A DNA stretch of 64,000 nucleotides from Coprinus comatus (lineage: Eukaryota > Basidiomycota > Agaricomycetes > Agaricales > Agaricaceae), in NCBI GenBank assembly GCA_034638255.1, contig JAWPGT010000026.1:62001-126000 (forward strand), in the 5' to 3' direction. The translations under genes were made by a program, and so were the position numbers. The notes under the pieces are model-generated. The model saw only the letters and a list, made by a program, of their open reading frames with translations. It ran no database searches and was not told where the DNA came from. Positions 45,993 to 57,990 of this stretch are shown here, one piece after another; position 1 is the stretch's first letter; each line of letters opens with the position of its first letter.

Positions 45993-46970
45993 CGCGTGAT
46001 ATTGATAACAGAGAGATGTGTTGGAGAGAGTTGGAGTCGGGTTCTCCCTTTTTATCCAGCATCGGCAGGCTCTTTTGAAATCCGACTATGGGTCCAGTGA
46101 CGCGCCTGTTCCTCCCAATACCCCGCCCACTTTCTAATAGTTGGGGTACTGAAGGCCCGATCAGATTATGTTCTGCTTCCCCTTGAGTTGAGCACGGGTT
46201 GACTGTCAATTCTGTTACCACATTATAAGTGTTGATTGTGAGTATATGCTTCCCTACAGAGTAGCGACCTGTGACATACAGTAACTTGATGGTAAGAAGT
46301 AGGAACTGACACGACTTGTGAGCATCTGCGAGACTAAAACAAGAAATGCGTTCATTACCATTGTTGACTTCAATTCAAAAAAGACCATCCAATTCCATCG
46401 GGTACACGAAGCTAAAAGTCCCATGTAGTGTGATAGCGATCTTCTCTTCAAACTGGCTGTAGACAGTCTCAGCTTTTTCCCGTCGTCATTTATTGTTCGA
46501 AGAGTTTTTGTATGTACGTACTGCTAAGGATCGCGCGAGGATTAAGAACAAACATTGTCATTTCATAACAATACTTCCATACATAAAATCATCGAGTGAA
46601 GAGAGGAAGATGAATATATGTTGAATCTTGGCTTGCTTTGCTTTTAACGAAGAAGTTGTATGTCTGTCGATAATAATTAGCTTGTGTCTCCGAAAAAAGC
46701 GGAAACTAAGATACTTACACTGAGTAGAGCCATTATTTCTCTTGACAGAACTCTTGACCAAATCATTTTCCAAGTTACTACTAGAGTGAGTATAAGAACA
46801 GGAACCTTGATACGATGGACCGGGGCGGTCTGAAGTAAGAAAAAGAGGTGACGTCAGCTTCTGACACGTGTCAATGAAGATGTTTAGAGCACAAAAGCCA
46901 AGAGTGACAAGACTCTCAGTGCCAGCGTTTCATCTCTTCAGACTGCTACTTACCCAAGCCATCATCGCAA
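45993..46970. other. Intergenic, no supported gene
   Basis: Upstream of the 45992 pseudogene. No gene, RNA or clear repeat recognised. Confidence 0.5.
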
Positions 46971-46974
46971 CTTG

Positions 46975-47340
46975 ATATGATGTTGCGTTTAACCAATGAC
47001 ATCGACGGCCCTACATTCCCAATTATCTCGTTATAAATGCACTGAATGGGCCCACACCAATCTTCTGGAATTTTCCTTCTTATACATTGAACCCCGGCAA
47101 CACTCGTTCTCTGACCACAGTCTACTGTTGTCGAAATTGAATTTCATGACACTTCACTCTCGGTTTCTTCTGGATTCATCATTACACCCTATTACACCGT
47201 CAAAAAATTACCATTAATTCCCTTCTATTAATATAAATATATGCGTCTGCATTGACATCTCACAAAACCTTGGTCACTTCATGAACCGAAGTATTGATTT
47301 TCCCCAATAAATACCGTGTAATGTCCTATGTATGACCATT
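46975..47340 (+). repeat. Dispersed repeat, copy 5 (5' part)
   Basis: Has a TATA-like block CGTTATAAATGCACTG (47030) and CCATTAATTCCCTTCTATTAATATAAATATATGCG (47212-47246). The 3' half of the repeat is not recognisable here. Confidence 0.55.
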
Positions 47341-47867
47341 CTTCCATCCCCTTTTCCTCAATTCTGGATCCTTCCCAGGCACACGACCATTAACTTTTTA
47401 GGTCACATAACGCTAATGTTTCTGATTTTCAAGTATCCATGCCAACAATTCCTGTTTTACTCAATGAATATATTCAAGTTGTAAATCGCGTTTGGGTTCC
47501 TTTCATTCATACCAAGGGTCAAATGTTCACTAGAATGTGCAGATAGCTGTACCTGTCCCCGGTGTGTAACCTCTATTATATTGTATTACGCACCTTGATT
47601 ATGATCACTAGCCTTAAAATGGATCGTGTGGTGTGGCATACCAACCAACAGTCAAGAAAACTCTACTTATGGTGTGCGATTATATTTGTGCCGCCCTGAG
47701 GTGATGAGAGACGTCCTGCGCGCCCGCTTGAGTCATGATATAGTATTATAGGCTAAAATCGTAATGAAAACTTTACTTTGCCACCAGGGAGCATAGCTAT
47801 GGCCTATAAGAACTGACTCAACTTAGACTCCATTCCAACTAAATACTCGTCCTTTCTTCAAGCGCAC
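47341..47867. other. Upstream region of D8
   Basis: No supported gene. Presumed promoter side of the DUF6533 locus D8. Confidence 0.45.
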
Positions 47868-49129
47868 ATGTCAGAGAAGATTTTTCTCAGAAATTATGCT
47901 GGTGGTATGTTTCTTGTTCACAATGCCGTAGCCCTAAAACTGTGGAAGCTAACCCCTTACCAGTTGCAAGTGTTGCAATATTAACGTACGATTTGATACT
48001 CGCATGGGAACGAGAAGCTGAATACATATGGAGGTAGATCTGAGTGCTCTTTCACTATAGTCGTGATTAATATTTAACTTTCTGTACCCAGGAGCTCGAA
48101 ATCGATTGTTAAAGGCTCGTATTTCATAGCACGATATTGGGGACTGGCATTTCAAATGTAAGTTCTTGTTTAACTATCTCGTTCGTGTACGTTGTCAGTG
48201 GCCGGATTTTTGAATCCATGATGTAGCTTCAACCTCATCTTCATCAATCACATAACGCAATTTGAACATCTTGTGGACTGCAAAACTTGGTTTCGGTTTC
48301 AGGGAGCTACTTCCTCGGTGTTGATATCTAACCTTGAATTAATCATCATGCTTCGTGGTGAGTTCCACTTAACGCGTTTGGTCCTATGGCGGCAATATTG
48401 TTAACCATGATGAGTCCAGTGTATGCATTATATAACCGCAACTTCATTATTGGGACGATCCTGGCTATAATTTTCTTTTGCTCAGCAACAATATATGTGA
48501 TTATAGGAACGGTGGTTGAGATGACGGAATTAGATTCCGATTGTCTACCAGTCAACATTTGCGATCGTTATATTATACTATTTTCGTGACTATAATTTGC
48601 AAATACTCGTTCTAATTCAAACCATTCTGACTGATTTTGGATTTAGTGGAACTATGATGGCGAACCAAATTATTCTCTGGGCGCTCACTGTATATGGATA
48701 TTGGAATTCCATTAAACGAACTTTCTCCTGGAGCAATAGTCCAATTCTGCGGGTTGTCATCCGTGATAATTCGTGCTCTTGTCTCATACTATGTGGTAAG
48801 TCGGATATTCTCTAAATATGATAACTCCCAGTCACTGACTTTCCCAATAAGCTGTTCTCCTCTCAGGCATACGGCTTGGTATCCAAGAGTTGGTACATAT
48901 CATGCCATGGTATGTACTTACAAGTATGTTTTTACTTGCACAGTGAATTTATTGTCTTTATACAATGCAGTATTTGGTGTACTTTGCTTTCAGTCATAGT
49001 AAGTCATTCGTTAGCCTTCGATGGGTCGTCAATGGATTAACCACGTTTAATGAATATGCACAATAGAGCTGTAGATTAATTCTGAATCTGCGGAGCCTTC
49101 GATTCAACACTAGCCAAGTACAACATTGA
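47868..49129 (+). CDS. DUF6533 domain multi-pass membrane protein (locus D8)
   Basis: Nine-exon plan as in D2. It starts MSEKIFLRNYAG at 47868. The signature VASVAILTYDLILAWEREAE is followed by YIW, then SSKSIVKGSYFIARYWGL. Next come FNLIFINHITQFEHL, SVLISNLELIIMLRG, VYALYNRNFIIGTILAIIFF, IILWALTVYGYWNSIK and SCRLILNLRSLRFN, ending at 49129. Splice sites are conserved and no disruption was seen. This singleton in the spacer is not part of an inverted pair. It is closer to D2 in the YNRN motif. Function is unknown. Confidence 0.8.
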
Positions 49130-49864
49130 ATCCCGAGTTTAAACACAACCCAGTGGAGTGGAATTCCGTATACATATTTGTGTGATGTGTGTATGTATAT
49201 ACATACATTGAATTTATTCCTGGTGCTGTCCGCTTGGTCGTTCCTTGTAGCTCTTTACTAGTACAATAATCTTCGCAGAACATTCTGTTCCGTAAAAGAT
49301 TACTTGAATCAAATCGTTCAGATTGTCACTAGGACCCAAAATCTTCGATATCTCGTTTCCTTTGAGATACCATACCATTTGTACCACTACCTAGCCTCAG
49401 AGCGGAAGTTTGATCCAATCTACACTACCGCAAACATCTGATGATCTTTTGTTAGCCTGCCCTTTCACGATTTAGTGGGTTCTGGTAATATGTAAGGTAC
49501 ATAATTATTGCTGTGATATACGTTTATGTAGAAACCTTCCGCGCCAACAAAGCTTTATAATCATAATAATTTTTTTTGTAAATATTACAGTCATTTTGAC
49601 TATCTTGCATCATGTAAAAGCGGAAGCAAAAAGGGATTTTATAGAGCCAAAAGGATAGGGATAAGAGGATGAATTAATACAGGGGCGCAATCACGGAAAT
49701 AAAAATGAAAATAAAAAATGATAATAGGTAACCACTGGTAGGTCAAACTCCTCGCAAGCCATAACGGCAAAGAGAAACGTGCAGAGTAAAATTGACTGAA
49801 ATAAATACTAGTGGGCTAATTGTAGGCTGTGGGGAAGGTGCCTCTTGGAAGTAGCAGAACGTTT
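49130..49864. other. Intergenic between two convergent genes
   Basis: D8 and the Clp1-like paralogue converge on this stretch. An AT-rich region with TATATACATACATT near 49193 and no supported gene. Confidence 0.5.
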
Positions 49865-51054
49865 CTACTTCTCGGTTTCCTGAGCCTCGGATTTCTCAGT
49901 ATTGCTATCGATTATTGTACCTGGTTGTACAACAGGAGTATAATTTTTTTGCACAGACTTCACAACTTCAGGTCCTCCACTGCTAACTGAAAGGGCCATC
50001 ACCAAGATTTTCCAAGCGATATCCAACACCTCCCAAATATCCTTATTAAAAACACCCAAAGTACACACATTTTCCCAAACTCGGTTAACGATGGTAAGAT
50101 ATTCCAAAATTAAAAGAGCTCTGAAAGTGGTTCCAAGTGTTGTTGCAAAAACTTCATGATCTTGATGATTTTTTGGATCCAAAATAGACAAGGGAAAATG
50201 TGTAGGAAGCATTTTTCGTAGCATTGCATCTTTCCTTTTAAAATAAAAGAATTCAAAGATGATGTGGAAAGTTTGTGGTGACTGAAGGGTGACTTTAATT
50301 ACAGGAACTGTCACTTCTTTGTGAGGGCCTGGTTTGGTCATAACAGAGGATAATGGCAAAGGATCAAGCTTCGCACATTCGACTGAGAGAATGAGACTAT
50401 TGGTAGGGAAAAGAATGGCTCTGGGCTTAACCTGAGATTTAATCTTTGGAGAAGAATCCAAGACAATAAGGATGTGGCTTGGAGGAATCAATGACATCTT
50501 GTCTAGTACGAGAGTAACTTCATGGGGTATGACACCGTGCATGAGAGCCTCACTCTTCTTGACAGCGTAGTTTTGAAAGCTTCTGTAAGCGCTAGGAGAA
50601 ATGCTGCATAAGTAATTTGAATCTTAGGAAAAGGACAGTAACCTTCATACCACGGACCCATGTTAGTGTGTTTAATAACCTTTTGGATAAACTCAACATC
50701 AAAATCAGTGATCTCGGGATCAATCATTTCAATAGAACGTTTAGAGACCTCGACATAGTCGGGTCTAGGCAATAGGACCGGAAGTGTAACAGGCTGGGGA
50801 GCGGTGGCATTCTGTATGTCATCATTGGCCGCTGCAGTGCCAGAACCAGGGAATCGAGTCCTAGGGGCAGGGATTGTGATGATAGCTGGCGCTTTAGAGA
50901 GCTCGCTTTGCCTCGCTTGTTCCACATAGTGTTTTGATGAGTTACCTCTAACACTATGACTCAACGAAGCACAATGGGCAACAGCCTCACGAAATCTGGT
51001 ACGGATGTCTTCCTGTAGAAGAGGATCGTGGTTTTTATGGTGCTGGCGGGCCAT
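49865..51054 (-). CDS. Clp1-like protein, diverged paralogue
   Basis: Exons 51054-50651 and 50591-49865 with a 59-nt intron at the same position as in the two arm copies, giving 376 residues. Conserved blocks are PVLLPRPDYVEVSKRSIEMI, a PHEVTLVLDKMSLIP region, LFPTNSLILSVECAKLDPLP, VIKVTLQSPQTFHIIFEFFY and FKRKDAMLRKMLP. Overall identity to the arm copies is moderate (roughly half by eye). The C-terminal tail differs. If the family call is right, the window holds three Clp1-like genes, one of them outside the inverted duplication. Confidence 0.68.
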
Positions 51055-51871
51055 TTTAGAAACGATTGTTGGAAGGAAAGGGGAGTTGAAAAAAAACCAG
51101 CACGAATCAAGGCAGTATTTAAAGTTTCTTCAATGTCTGATAATTTTGGAATAATCAAGCATTGTTGAACCAATCCATCAGAGCCCGAATCAGAGTCTGT
51201 ACCAAAGAAGCTAACTGTTGACTTCAGAACATGGACCCTACATTTGGTGATTTCTCACATTGGCATAAACCCGTTAAAGAAAATCAGGCTATGCAAAGAG
51301 CAACACATTGTTGTATTGATTAAAACGGGGATTGATCAAAGCAGAAGGACAAAACCATATACTTCTCTAACACAAAGCAAAATAAAATACAAGGTACAGG
51401 CGGTTACTGAGGAGAAATACAAGACCTACTACCACTACATATATTCGTGAAACACCTCAGGACATCCTCTTAAACATCCGGCTTGCTATTGAGGGCAGTT
51501 GGTACACAAGGGATTAGTAATTGTACAAGACTACAATGATTCGCTCGCCGACCTGACGTTGGGAAATGTACCTTGTACTTGTTGCAGGTTGAAATTCCAC
51601 GTAATGGACATGCATTGTAAGTACACTGCACAATATTGTTGAATGGAATACAGTCCAGACTCTAGATAAGGATTGGAACTTGTGAGATTCAACATATTTG
51701 CTGACGAATGTATTCGGCAGCCTCTAGTTCATTCAATTGGGCTGGTGAGTTTACCCTGATGGGTGGGAAAGTAGTTAACGCCTTCACTCGTGGGAAATTC
51801 GCTCTCCTCAATTGTGACATGTGACCAACAAAGGTTAATCACATTTCGCGGGATTTCAACAGTTTCTAACA
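51055..51871. other. Divergent intergenic region
   Basis: Lies between the Clp1-like paralogue (-) and the F-box gene (+), so it is a candidate shared promoter region. No gene recognised. Confidence 0.5.
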
Positions 51872-53380
51872 ATGGAACAAGCAATACGTCGATCATTTCG
51901 TCTCAAGCAGAAAGCTCAAGTAGCAGAAGGTATTCAACAGCAAGATGTGAACGACAAAGCCGAAGAACATGAGAATGTCGCGTCAGACTTTGAAGTAAAA
52001 AAAGAAAAAAGAAACACGAAGACGACTCGTGGAAAACGCAAGAACAAGAAAGAAGCTGGTGTAGCACACACATCATTAGGTAAAGCGCCAGCTGTTGGAA
52101 AGGAACAGGGACCATCCCCCTTCCGCAACGTTAGAGGCCGTAGAGGTTTCTTACAGTACATGAATGACATGCCTCTTGATATCGTGTATGAAATTTTTGG
52201 AGAACTGGAACCTGTGGATCTTCTTTATTTGTCTTGGTCATGCAAATGTCTTCATGCGATTGTGATGGATAAACATGCAAAATTTTTGTGGTCAAAGGTA
52301 TGTAATTGACGCTCATGTTGACCATACGCAATTCACCATTACTCCTAGGCCTACGAAGCATTGGAGAATCAGCCGCCTCCATGTCCCTCTGATCTCAATT
52401 ATGCGCAATATACTCGGTTCTTATATGCCAATCGTTGCATGGTAATTTTCGTATTCTAGCTTCAACACAACTTTCTCATTGAGAGACTAGGTCTGCGAGG
52501 GTGTTGCTTCCACCAGTGCTCTCTATTGCTCATGGGGATTGAGGTTTAAGGCATGCAAGAAGTGTTTGAACACAGATTAGTGAGTCAGATCCCACCACTT
52601 GGTACGTTTGACTGCCATTTATAATTTGTTAGTTTCGTACATGACGATTGTCCATACTTTATTGATATTTGGAGGTATAATCACTGCATTATTATTGCAG
52701 GTAAGTTTTAAATAAGTTGTGATGTTGGTTTACTCTTGCTCACCCGCACGTTTTAGAGAATCTTGCCCCTCGCTATCTAAAGTCTACCGAACTACCTGAC
52801 TATAAAGATCCAAATGTTCAATCATTACTACGGGTGGAGTTTGACTTGAAGCAACAGGTGAGCATGTTCTATCAGGTAAAAAAATGTGATTAATAAATGC
52901 GTTTACTCAGGGAGAGGAAGATTACAAAAAATGGAGAAAACAAGTAGCCTCTATTAGAGATCAGGATTTAAATAAAAAACGACAAGCCAGGCGTCAAGCG
53001 TAGGTGAAATGCTCCGTATCATTCTATCACTAATAATCATATTTCTTTTCCAACAAAGTATTTTCGAAAAGTTGGGTGACAATGGTACGAACTTTCCAGC
53101 TCTTTTGAACCGAATACGCCGTGGACTAAACGTTTTGACCAGGTTGGTCGAAAGAGAAAGTTTTGGGACATCTCGAACATACCAAATTTGGAATTGACGA
53201 TTTACCTACATTCCAAGGATCATCCGAATTGACCCAAGGAGGTTTGTAATACTTTAATCGTTCCGAATGGCGCTAGTAACCTGATATTTAGAGTGGATTA
53301 AGATTTATCCAGAAATATTATCAATGTTAGAAGAGGGAAAGTCGAAATGGCAACAGAAACGCACAATTCGAAAACGGTAA
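51872..53380 (+). CDS. F-box / zinc-motif protein with shortened C-terminus
   Basis: Starts MEQAIRRSFRLKQKAQVAEG. The basic N-terminus is followed by the F-box (NDMPLDIVYEIFGELEPVDL) in exon 1 (to 52297), then AYEALENQPPPCPSDLNYAQ (52349-52441) and a CMVC ... KACKKC zinc-like motif (exon 3, 52491-52579). Later exons include YKKWRKQVASIRDQ, IFEKLGDNGWSKEK and DDLPTFQGSSELTQGG. Unlike the gene at 946, the last ~230 residues are missing: the frame ends EEGKSKWQQKRTIRKR at 53380. If one more 62-nt GT..AG intron is used it ends at 53476. Probably an SCF adaptor relative. Whether the short form works is unknown. The exon joining between 52580 and 52757 is unresolved. Confidence 0.62.
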
Positions 53381-53669
53381 TGCATTCGCTAGCATCTTGT
53401 AAGGAGCAATATTCTCACATCTCTTCTCCGCTATAGAGGTTATAAGAAGGGGATATTCATACAGCGAATACACTGAAGCGATTATGGATTGTTAACTTTC
53501 TACCCTACAACATAAATGTCTTTTATAGAAGATGGAACTTCGGTGACCTCTACAAAATTATCTGAGCTATTAAGCATGCCCTATCCTGTCACTGTAGCAC
53601 CTTGCAACTGTACTATTGGTTGTCCATGCCATGGTCTTCCTATCCCACCAACTCTTTTTCGTGAAAATA

Positions 53670-53930
53670 AGGGATCTGACTAGATCAGACTATTCACTCC
53701 TACCGAGAGTCCTCCTGTGTTTTGGTGAGGCCAAGAGACACTTAGGTCTCAGGTACGTCCAGCTTCGTTTACTTTCTCTAATCACAGTTTGCTTCGTGCT
53801 GAGTGGGAAAGACAAGCTACCAACAGCAAGGATCCCGGAAAAATATTCCCATTCCTTCAACTCTTTTATCGTGAAGGGACATCTGACTATTCTCTCTAAT
53901 CGAGAGTCTGTGTTTCGGTGAGGCCATTGT
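53670..53930 (+). repeat. Imperfect direct repeat pair, ~55 bp
   Basis: GATCTGACT..TCGAGAGTC-type blocks ending TTTTGGTGAGGCCAAG (about 53671-53735) recur at about 53876-53930 (ATCTGACTATTCTC..GAGAGTC..TTTCGGTGAGGCCA). Nothing else is supported between 53381 and 53984. Confidence 0.45.
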
Positions 53931-53984
53931 ATAAATTCAATACCTTGTTCGATGATTTAGAAGTGATAAGGTTAGGGCTCTTAC

Positions 53985-54352
53985 CTAATTTTGGCCCTTG
54001 AACTTGGACGCTGGGTAGCAACCAAGAACCGGCGCCGAGAGGGAAATTTGAGGCTGGCTACTGGCCTCATGGGGTGATCGCAATACCACCAGATTTCAAC
54101 AACATCTTCCCTACAAACGCTGTCCCGATTCTTGATTTCATGCTCCAGAATTATTTTGTCAATTTCTAGGGAATTTTGGAGGATTTTTTGAGGCTGGGTA
54201 CTGTCCGACGGACAAAATTCGACCGCTGCTTGGCCGAGGCTGGGTACCAATCCGGACAAACCCCAGGATTTTCGGCCCGGACAATTTTCCTCAAATCCGG
54301 ATTTTTTGGTACAGCCTACATAGGGATATTCACGGGTCCTTTTATAATCATT
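53985..54352. mobile_element. Truncated copy of the ~444-bp TIR element (right arm)
   Basis: The outer end is intact (complement of AAAAGGACCCGTGAATATCC near 54325-54346), and the GTACCCAGCCTC internal motifs are present. Similarity to the left-arm element ends near 53985, about 95 bp short of its other terminus. This is the inner breakpoint of the right arm. Confidence 0.65.
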
Positions 54353-55412
54353 AAGGAGACAGGAGCCAGAAGGAGAACGAGGACGTAAGCACAGTCCGGA
54401 ATTTTCGTGGCATTAAAGTTCAAGGTCGAATGGTTTCTTAAACAGTGTTAGCATTCACCACGGACATCACAGAAAGAAGCTCACTGTGGATGTCGAAAGC
54501 GAACTTGAAGAATCTGGTGTCAGGATTCGTTTCGGAATTTAAAGGCAGTCTCTCACGTTCTCTCTGGGGCGTTAACTTAGTACTCAATCCTCTTAGTCCG
54601 AGTCATATTGCGCTCCACCAGTGTTTCCTCACCCACGGTTTAGCCTAGGGTTTAAAAATATCAAATAACGATAAGGATCCCTATCGGTGGTCATACACTG
54701 CATTTGTAGGTGTTAAACGAGTGACCGCATAAATTGCTACAGTTTTAACCTCATCATCCTTTTCGATGGAAATAGCAACACAATTGTAGCTATAAATCAT
54801 CACGGTACAGTTTTGGGATGGTAATGACTAGTTGTGACTAGCTACGATAACCAGTTCTTAGTTATAACTGTAGTTAAATACCAGTAACGATTGATGTCGT
54901 ATGGGGAAAGTGAATGTAAGGGTTCTAACTACCAAATTCAGAAATGTTAATGGAGCAAAATTTCCTGAGTTGACTTCAATTAATAATAAATATGATAGGT
55001 GATGCATCTCATCATCCAGAACTTAGACTTGCAGCTTGCAGAAAATCCTCAATGATCAGCTCATGCATGTAGGCTGTAGCTACTGTCGAACAATAATATA
55101 TGTTTACCAGAATCAGGAAGAAGTGTCTCGAGTCTCGAATCAAGTTGAGGTCTATCGCTGTATCCTAATCTAATCTGGGAATGCCCCCAAACAAAGCCAC
55201 ATTCGCACGCTCACGCGGCGGTTAACGGTTATTGACTCTGGTTAATAACTGCATATCACTGCCACGATATACAGCCCTTATGTACCCTGAGTTGTAATGA
55301 CTCTTCAGAAACAACTCTGAAATCAGGACATCAAAAATGATAAAAAAACATTCCAATATATTTCCAAATACATCCGTAACGAAATCATCATACAATATCA
55401 TCATAAACATTT
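54353..55412. other. Right-arm flank without supported gene
   Basis: Mirror of left-arm 25934-26493 plus 27380-27898 joined without the 886-bp element. It therefore documents the empty site near 54850. Confidence 0.5.
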
Positions 55413-56963
55413 TCAGAGTCCTTCCAATTCTGAAAGTGAAGATAAGAGTGAACTATTGACATGAACATCAATTGATAACAAACAACCTTGCTCTCTCAAC
55501 AATGATACCACGATGTCAAGTTGTTCCTTTTGACATTTGGACAATCTTCGCAACTCCAACTCCAAATAGAAATGCTCCGTTAAGCCTAGCTGTCTCGCCT
55601 CCATCATTTGAAGTAAAGAGTTGAACCATTTATCAGGATCGTCATCTTGAATCATCAACCGACGAAGGTGGGGAAGAAGTGTAGTGTTTTCGTTCGAGTT
55701 ACGTGTGTGCGTAGATAGAAGCGTGAGGAGTCCATTTACGTAGTTGGTCAACAGCTTATAGCACTTGTAATTCGGAATAATGAGGTGGATTTCATGGACC
55801 TGTTTCATCTGGTTAAGGATGTCTATGAACTTTGTGAGATAACCCTCAACAAGGCCTTCAATTGTGAGTGTGATAGGAGCATCTGGTAGACCATCCCTCA
55901 GTTTGGATAAATTTCTATCCGTGCTTTTTAAAACATCTTGTGGAAAGTTTGTTGTTTTCAGTCGGAGGCTCTCCAGAGCGGGGAGCCTTAACCAAGCGAG
56001 GAATATGAACATCGGGGTCATCCATAAAGCGCTGAGTACTCTGAGACGATGAAGTGTTACTGGAACCCGAGGCCGCGACTCTAGAGGGAGATAAAGGGGC
56101 TGGTTATCGATTGACATATCCAGTTCGACGAGTGAGTGTTGGCATTGAATAAGGAGTTGAATGAATAATTGAACATCCAGGTGTTTGTAAACTTTGAGAG
56201 TTGTGAGGTTTACGATTGATGAAATAAACATCATTCCATTTGATCGACAATATAAACTGAGTTCTCGGAGGCGAGATTGATTCTTCAAGTTGATGTACAG
56301 CTTGTACGATCGGTCGGTCGAACCAGAGTTCTTCAATACGAGCTCGGTGAGTCCGGTGAAATGTTTTGTGATGATGGGCATGTCGGAATAGGTGAGGTTC
56401 TGGACTACCAGCTTTCGTATCTTCTCTGCATTATCCATTACAGAAAGAGCCTGTAGCACTGGTCTCTCTAACTTCCCCTCTCTTCTCACTTGTAGGGATA
56501 ATGGTAATGCTCCAACATTAGATAGATATAGTTGCAGTAGATTCCTTTTCTTCTCCTCTTCCCCCGGCCAAAATACTAAAACCAACGTTGACCACAGCTT
56601 TGGAGTGGAACGTGCGGTCCTAGACCAAAGACTAGATACAGATAGGATATGAAAGAGGAGGGGTAATTTGTCGTAAACTTCCTGATGGCAGGCATGTTTG
56701 AATATTTCAGAGAGGATTTCAGGGGGAAGCAGTCTTGTCGTAGACTGCACTTCGTTCAACCTACAGGAAATATGAGCCTTCCTGCATTGAAGCTCGAGCA
56801 TCCGTCCCTGTCGTTGAAACTCACACATCCGTTCATCAATTAACACCAGCTCTTGATTGAGGTACGCAATCTCATCAGCCTCAGATGAGAAAGACAAAGA
56901 GTTGGGGTTAATGAATGATGGATGTGGAGATTTACAACGAAAGCAGGTCTCGAGGGTTTCCAT
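55413..56963 (-). CDS. F-box protein, intact right-arm copy (516 aa)
   Basis: A single uninterrupted frame. The N-terminus METLETCFRCKSPHPSF is followed by a helical, coiled-coil-prone segment (EIAYLNQELVLIDERMCEFQ). The F-box follows at about residues 78-125 (LLPPEILSEIFKHACHQEVY, then SVSSLWSRTARSTPKLWSTL). The rest (~130-516) is Leu-rich with irregular LxxLxL repeats (for example LVVQNLTYSDM, LRELSLYC, LTTLKVYKHL), compatible with a leucine-rich-repeat-like substrate domain. Coiled coil plus F-box-like domain is a very common agaricomycete arrangement. Inferred role: substrate receptor of an SCF E3 ligase. The left-arm copy has two frameshifts. Confidence 0.82.
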   Translation of the reverse strand: METLETCFRCKSPHPSFINPNSLSFSSEADEIAYLNQELVLIDERMCEFQRQGRMLELQCRKAHISCRLNEVQSTTRLLPPEILSEIFKHACHQEVYDKLPLLFHILSVSSLWSRTARSTPKLWSTLVLVFWPGEEEKKRNLLQLYLSNVGALPLSLQVRREGKLERPVLQALSVMDNAEKIRKLVVQNLTYSDMPIITKHFTGLTELVLKNSGSTDRSYKLYINLKNQSRLRELSLYCRSNGMMFISSIVNLTTLKVYKHLDVQLFIQLLIQCQHSLVELDMSIDNQPLYLPLESRPRVPVTLHRLRVLSALWMTPMFIFLAWLRLPALESLRLKTTNFPQDVLKSTDRNLSKLRDGLPDAPITLTIEGLVEGYLTKFIDILNQMKQVHEIHLIIPNYKCYKLLTNYVNGLLTLLSTHTRNSNENTTLLPHLRRLMIQDDDPDKWFNSLLQMMEARQLGLTEHFYLELELRRLSKCQKEQLDIVVSLLREQGCLLSIDVHVNSSLLSSLSELEGL

Positions 56964-57234
56964 GAGCTACTGGCTATCAACTGAGGGGGGGGATATATTG
57001 CATTGCCAGGGTCAAGCTTCTTATCTAACATCATATATGGCATTCATCGATAATCAATCACTAATCAACACTGATAATGAAGATTACGTGATCTTACTCG
57101 TCCAGTACTTAGAGCACTCAGAACCACTTAGAGAGAAATGGGCCATTAGTATATATAAATGTAAGTTAAGGTGAAATCTGAAACATCGCTTAATGTGCTT
57201 CAGTTTTGTTTTAAAGCCAAAATTCGAATTTAAA

Positions 57235-57990
57235 TCACAAATGGCAGATGTCGCGTCGATTCGGCAATGGCCGTTGATCTTTTTTGACTGTATAAATGCG
57301 CTGTTCTCTGTTTTTCAATTCTTCCTTCCTCTTCGCCTAGCTTCTGCACCAGTCGTCTTCTAGAACGCATCCCTGGCTACAGCTTTAATCCATACCTCTC
57401 TGATATTATTGGGACTCACAAACCGCTGATCGCTTCTCATTGCTGTCGACTGGGTCTTCTACATCTCGGAACATTCCATTAATTCCCTTCTATCAATATA
57501 TATGCATTGGAAATATCTTAGTTCTTGATCGCCGCAGGACTACCACTTCCCTCCAGCAATATATGCGATATGGCACCCCATTATCGTGATCACGGTCGAT
57601 ACTGTCTTGAGCATCTCAAAATTCCTTCGTACGTTCGTGATTTATCTTAAACTTGCAACGACGACCCATGTAAATATTTTTTATTATAGGCGGCATCTCA
57701 AAATCTACTTTTTTGGATGTGATTTTATGCCATTCCAACTTGGGCATACATCCTGATTGATCACCTGTCCATGTCATCTCTACTTTGAGTTTGCTTCTAG
57801 ATTATAGAAGGAAGTCTTCTAAACGTGCAGACTGCCGTATTTTTTCAAATACGGTTGTTGGAATCCAGTATGAATACAAAGGGGCCTCTATTCTGTGGTG
57901 TAGTGTACAGGTATATTACGGGTCTATTGGTAGTCTGGTTGTATGTGCAATGGCTTTTCAGGAGAAAAGGTTAGTATAACTTTCAATTCA
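57235..57990 (+). repeat. Dispersed ~750-bp repeat, fullest copy (right arm)
   Basis: Block order: GATGTCGCGTCGATTCGGCA, a TATA-like GTATAAATGCGCTG at 57290, TTCTTCCTTCCTCTTCGCC, CATTAATTCCCTTCTATCAATATATATGC (57478-57506), GATATGGCACCCCATTATCG (57568), TATTGGTAGTCTGGTTGTA, GTATAACTTTCAATTCATATAGT. Six copies occur in the window, three of them in the spacer in + orientation. It could be a degenerate solo-LTR-like or MITE-like element, or a transcribed non-coding unit. Terminal TG..CA or TIRs were not established. Confidence 0.65.

Noticed and set aside
57235..57990. Solo LTR interpretation of the dispersed repeat
   Set aside because: A TATA-like block is present, but TG..CA termini, target duplications, a primer-binding site and any reverse-transcriptase remnant were not found, so it is left as an unclassified repeat.
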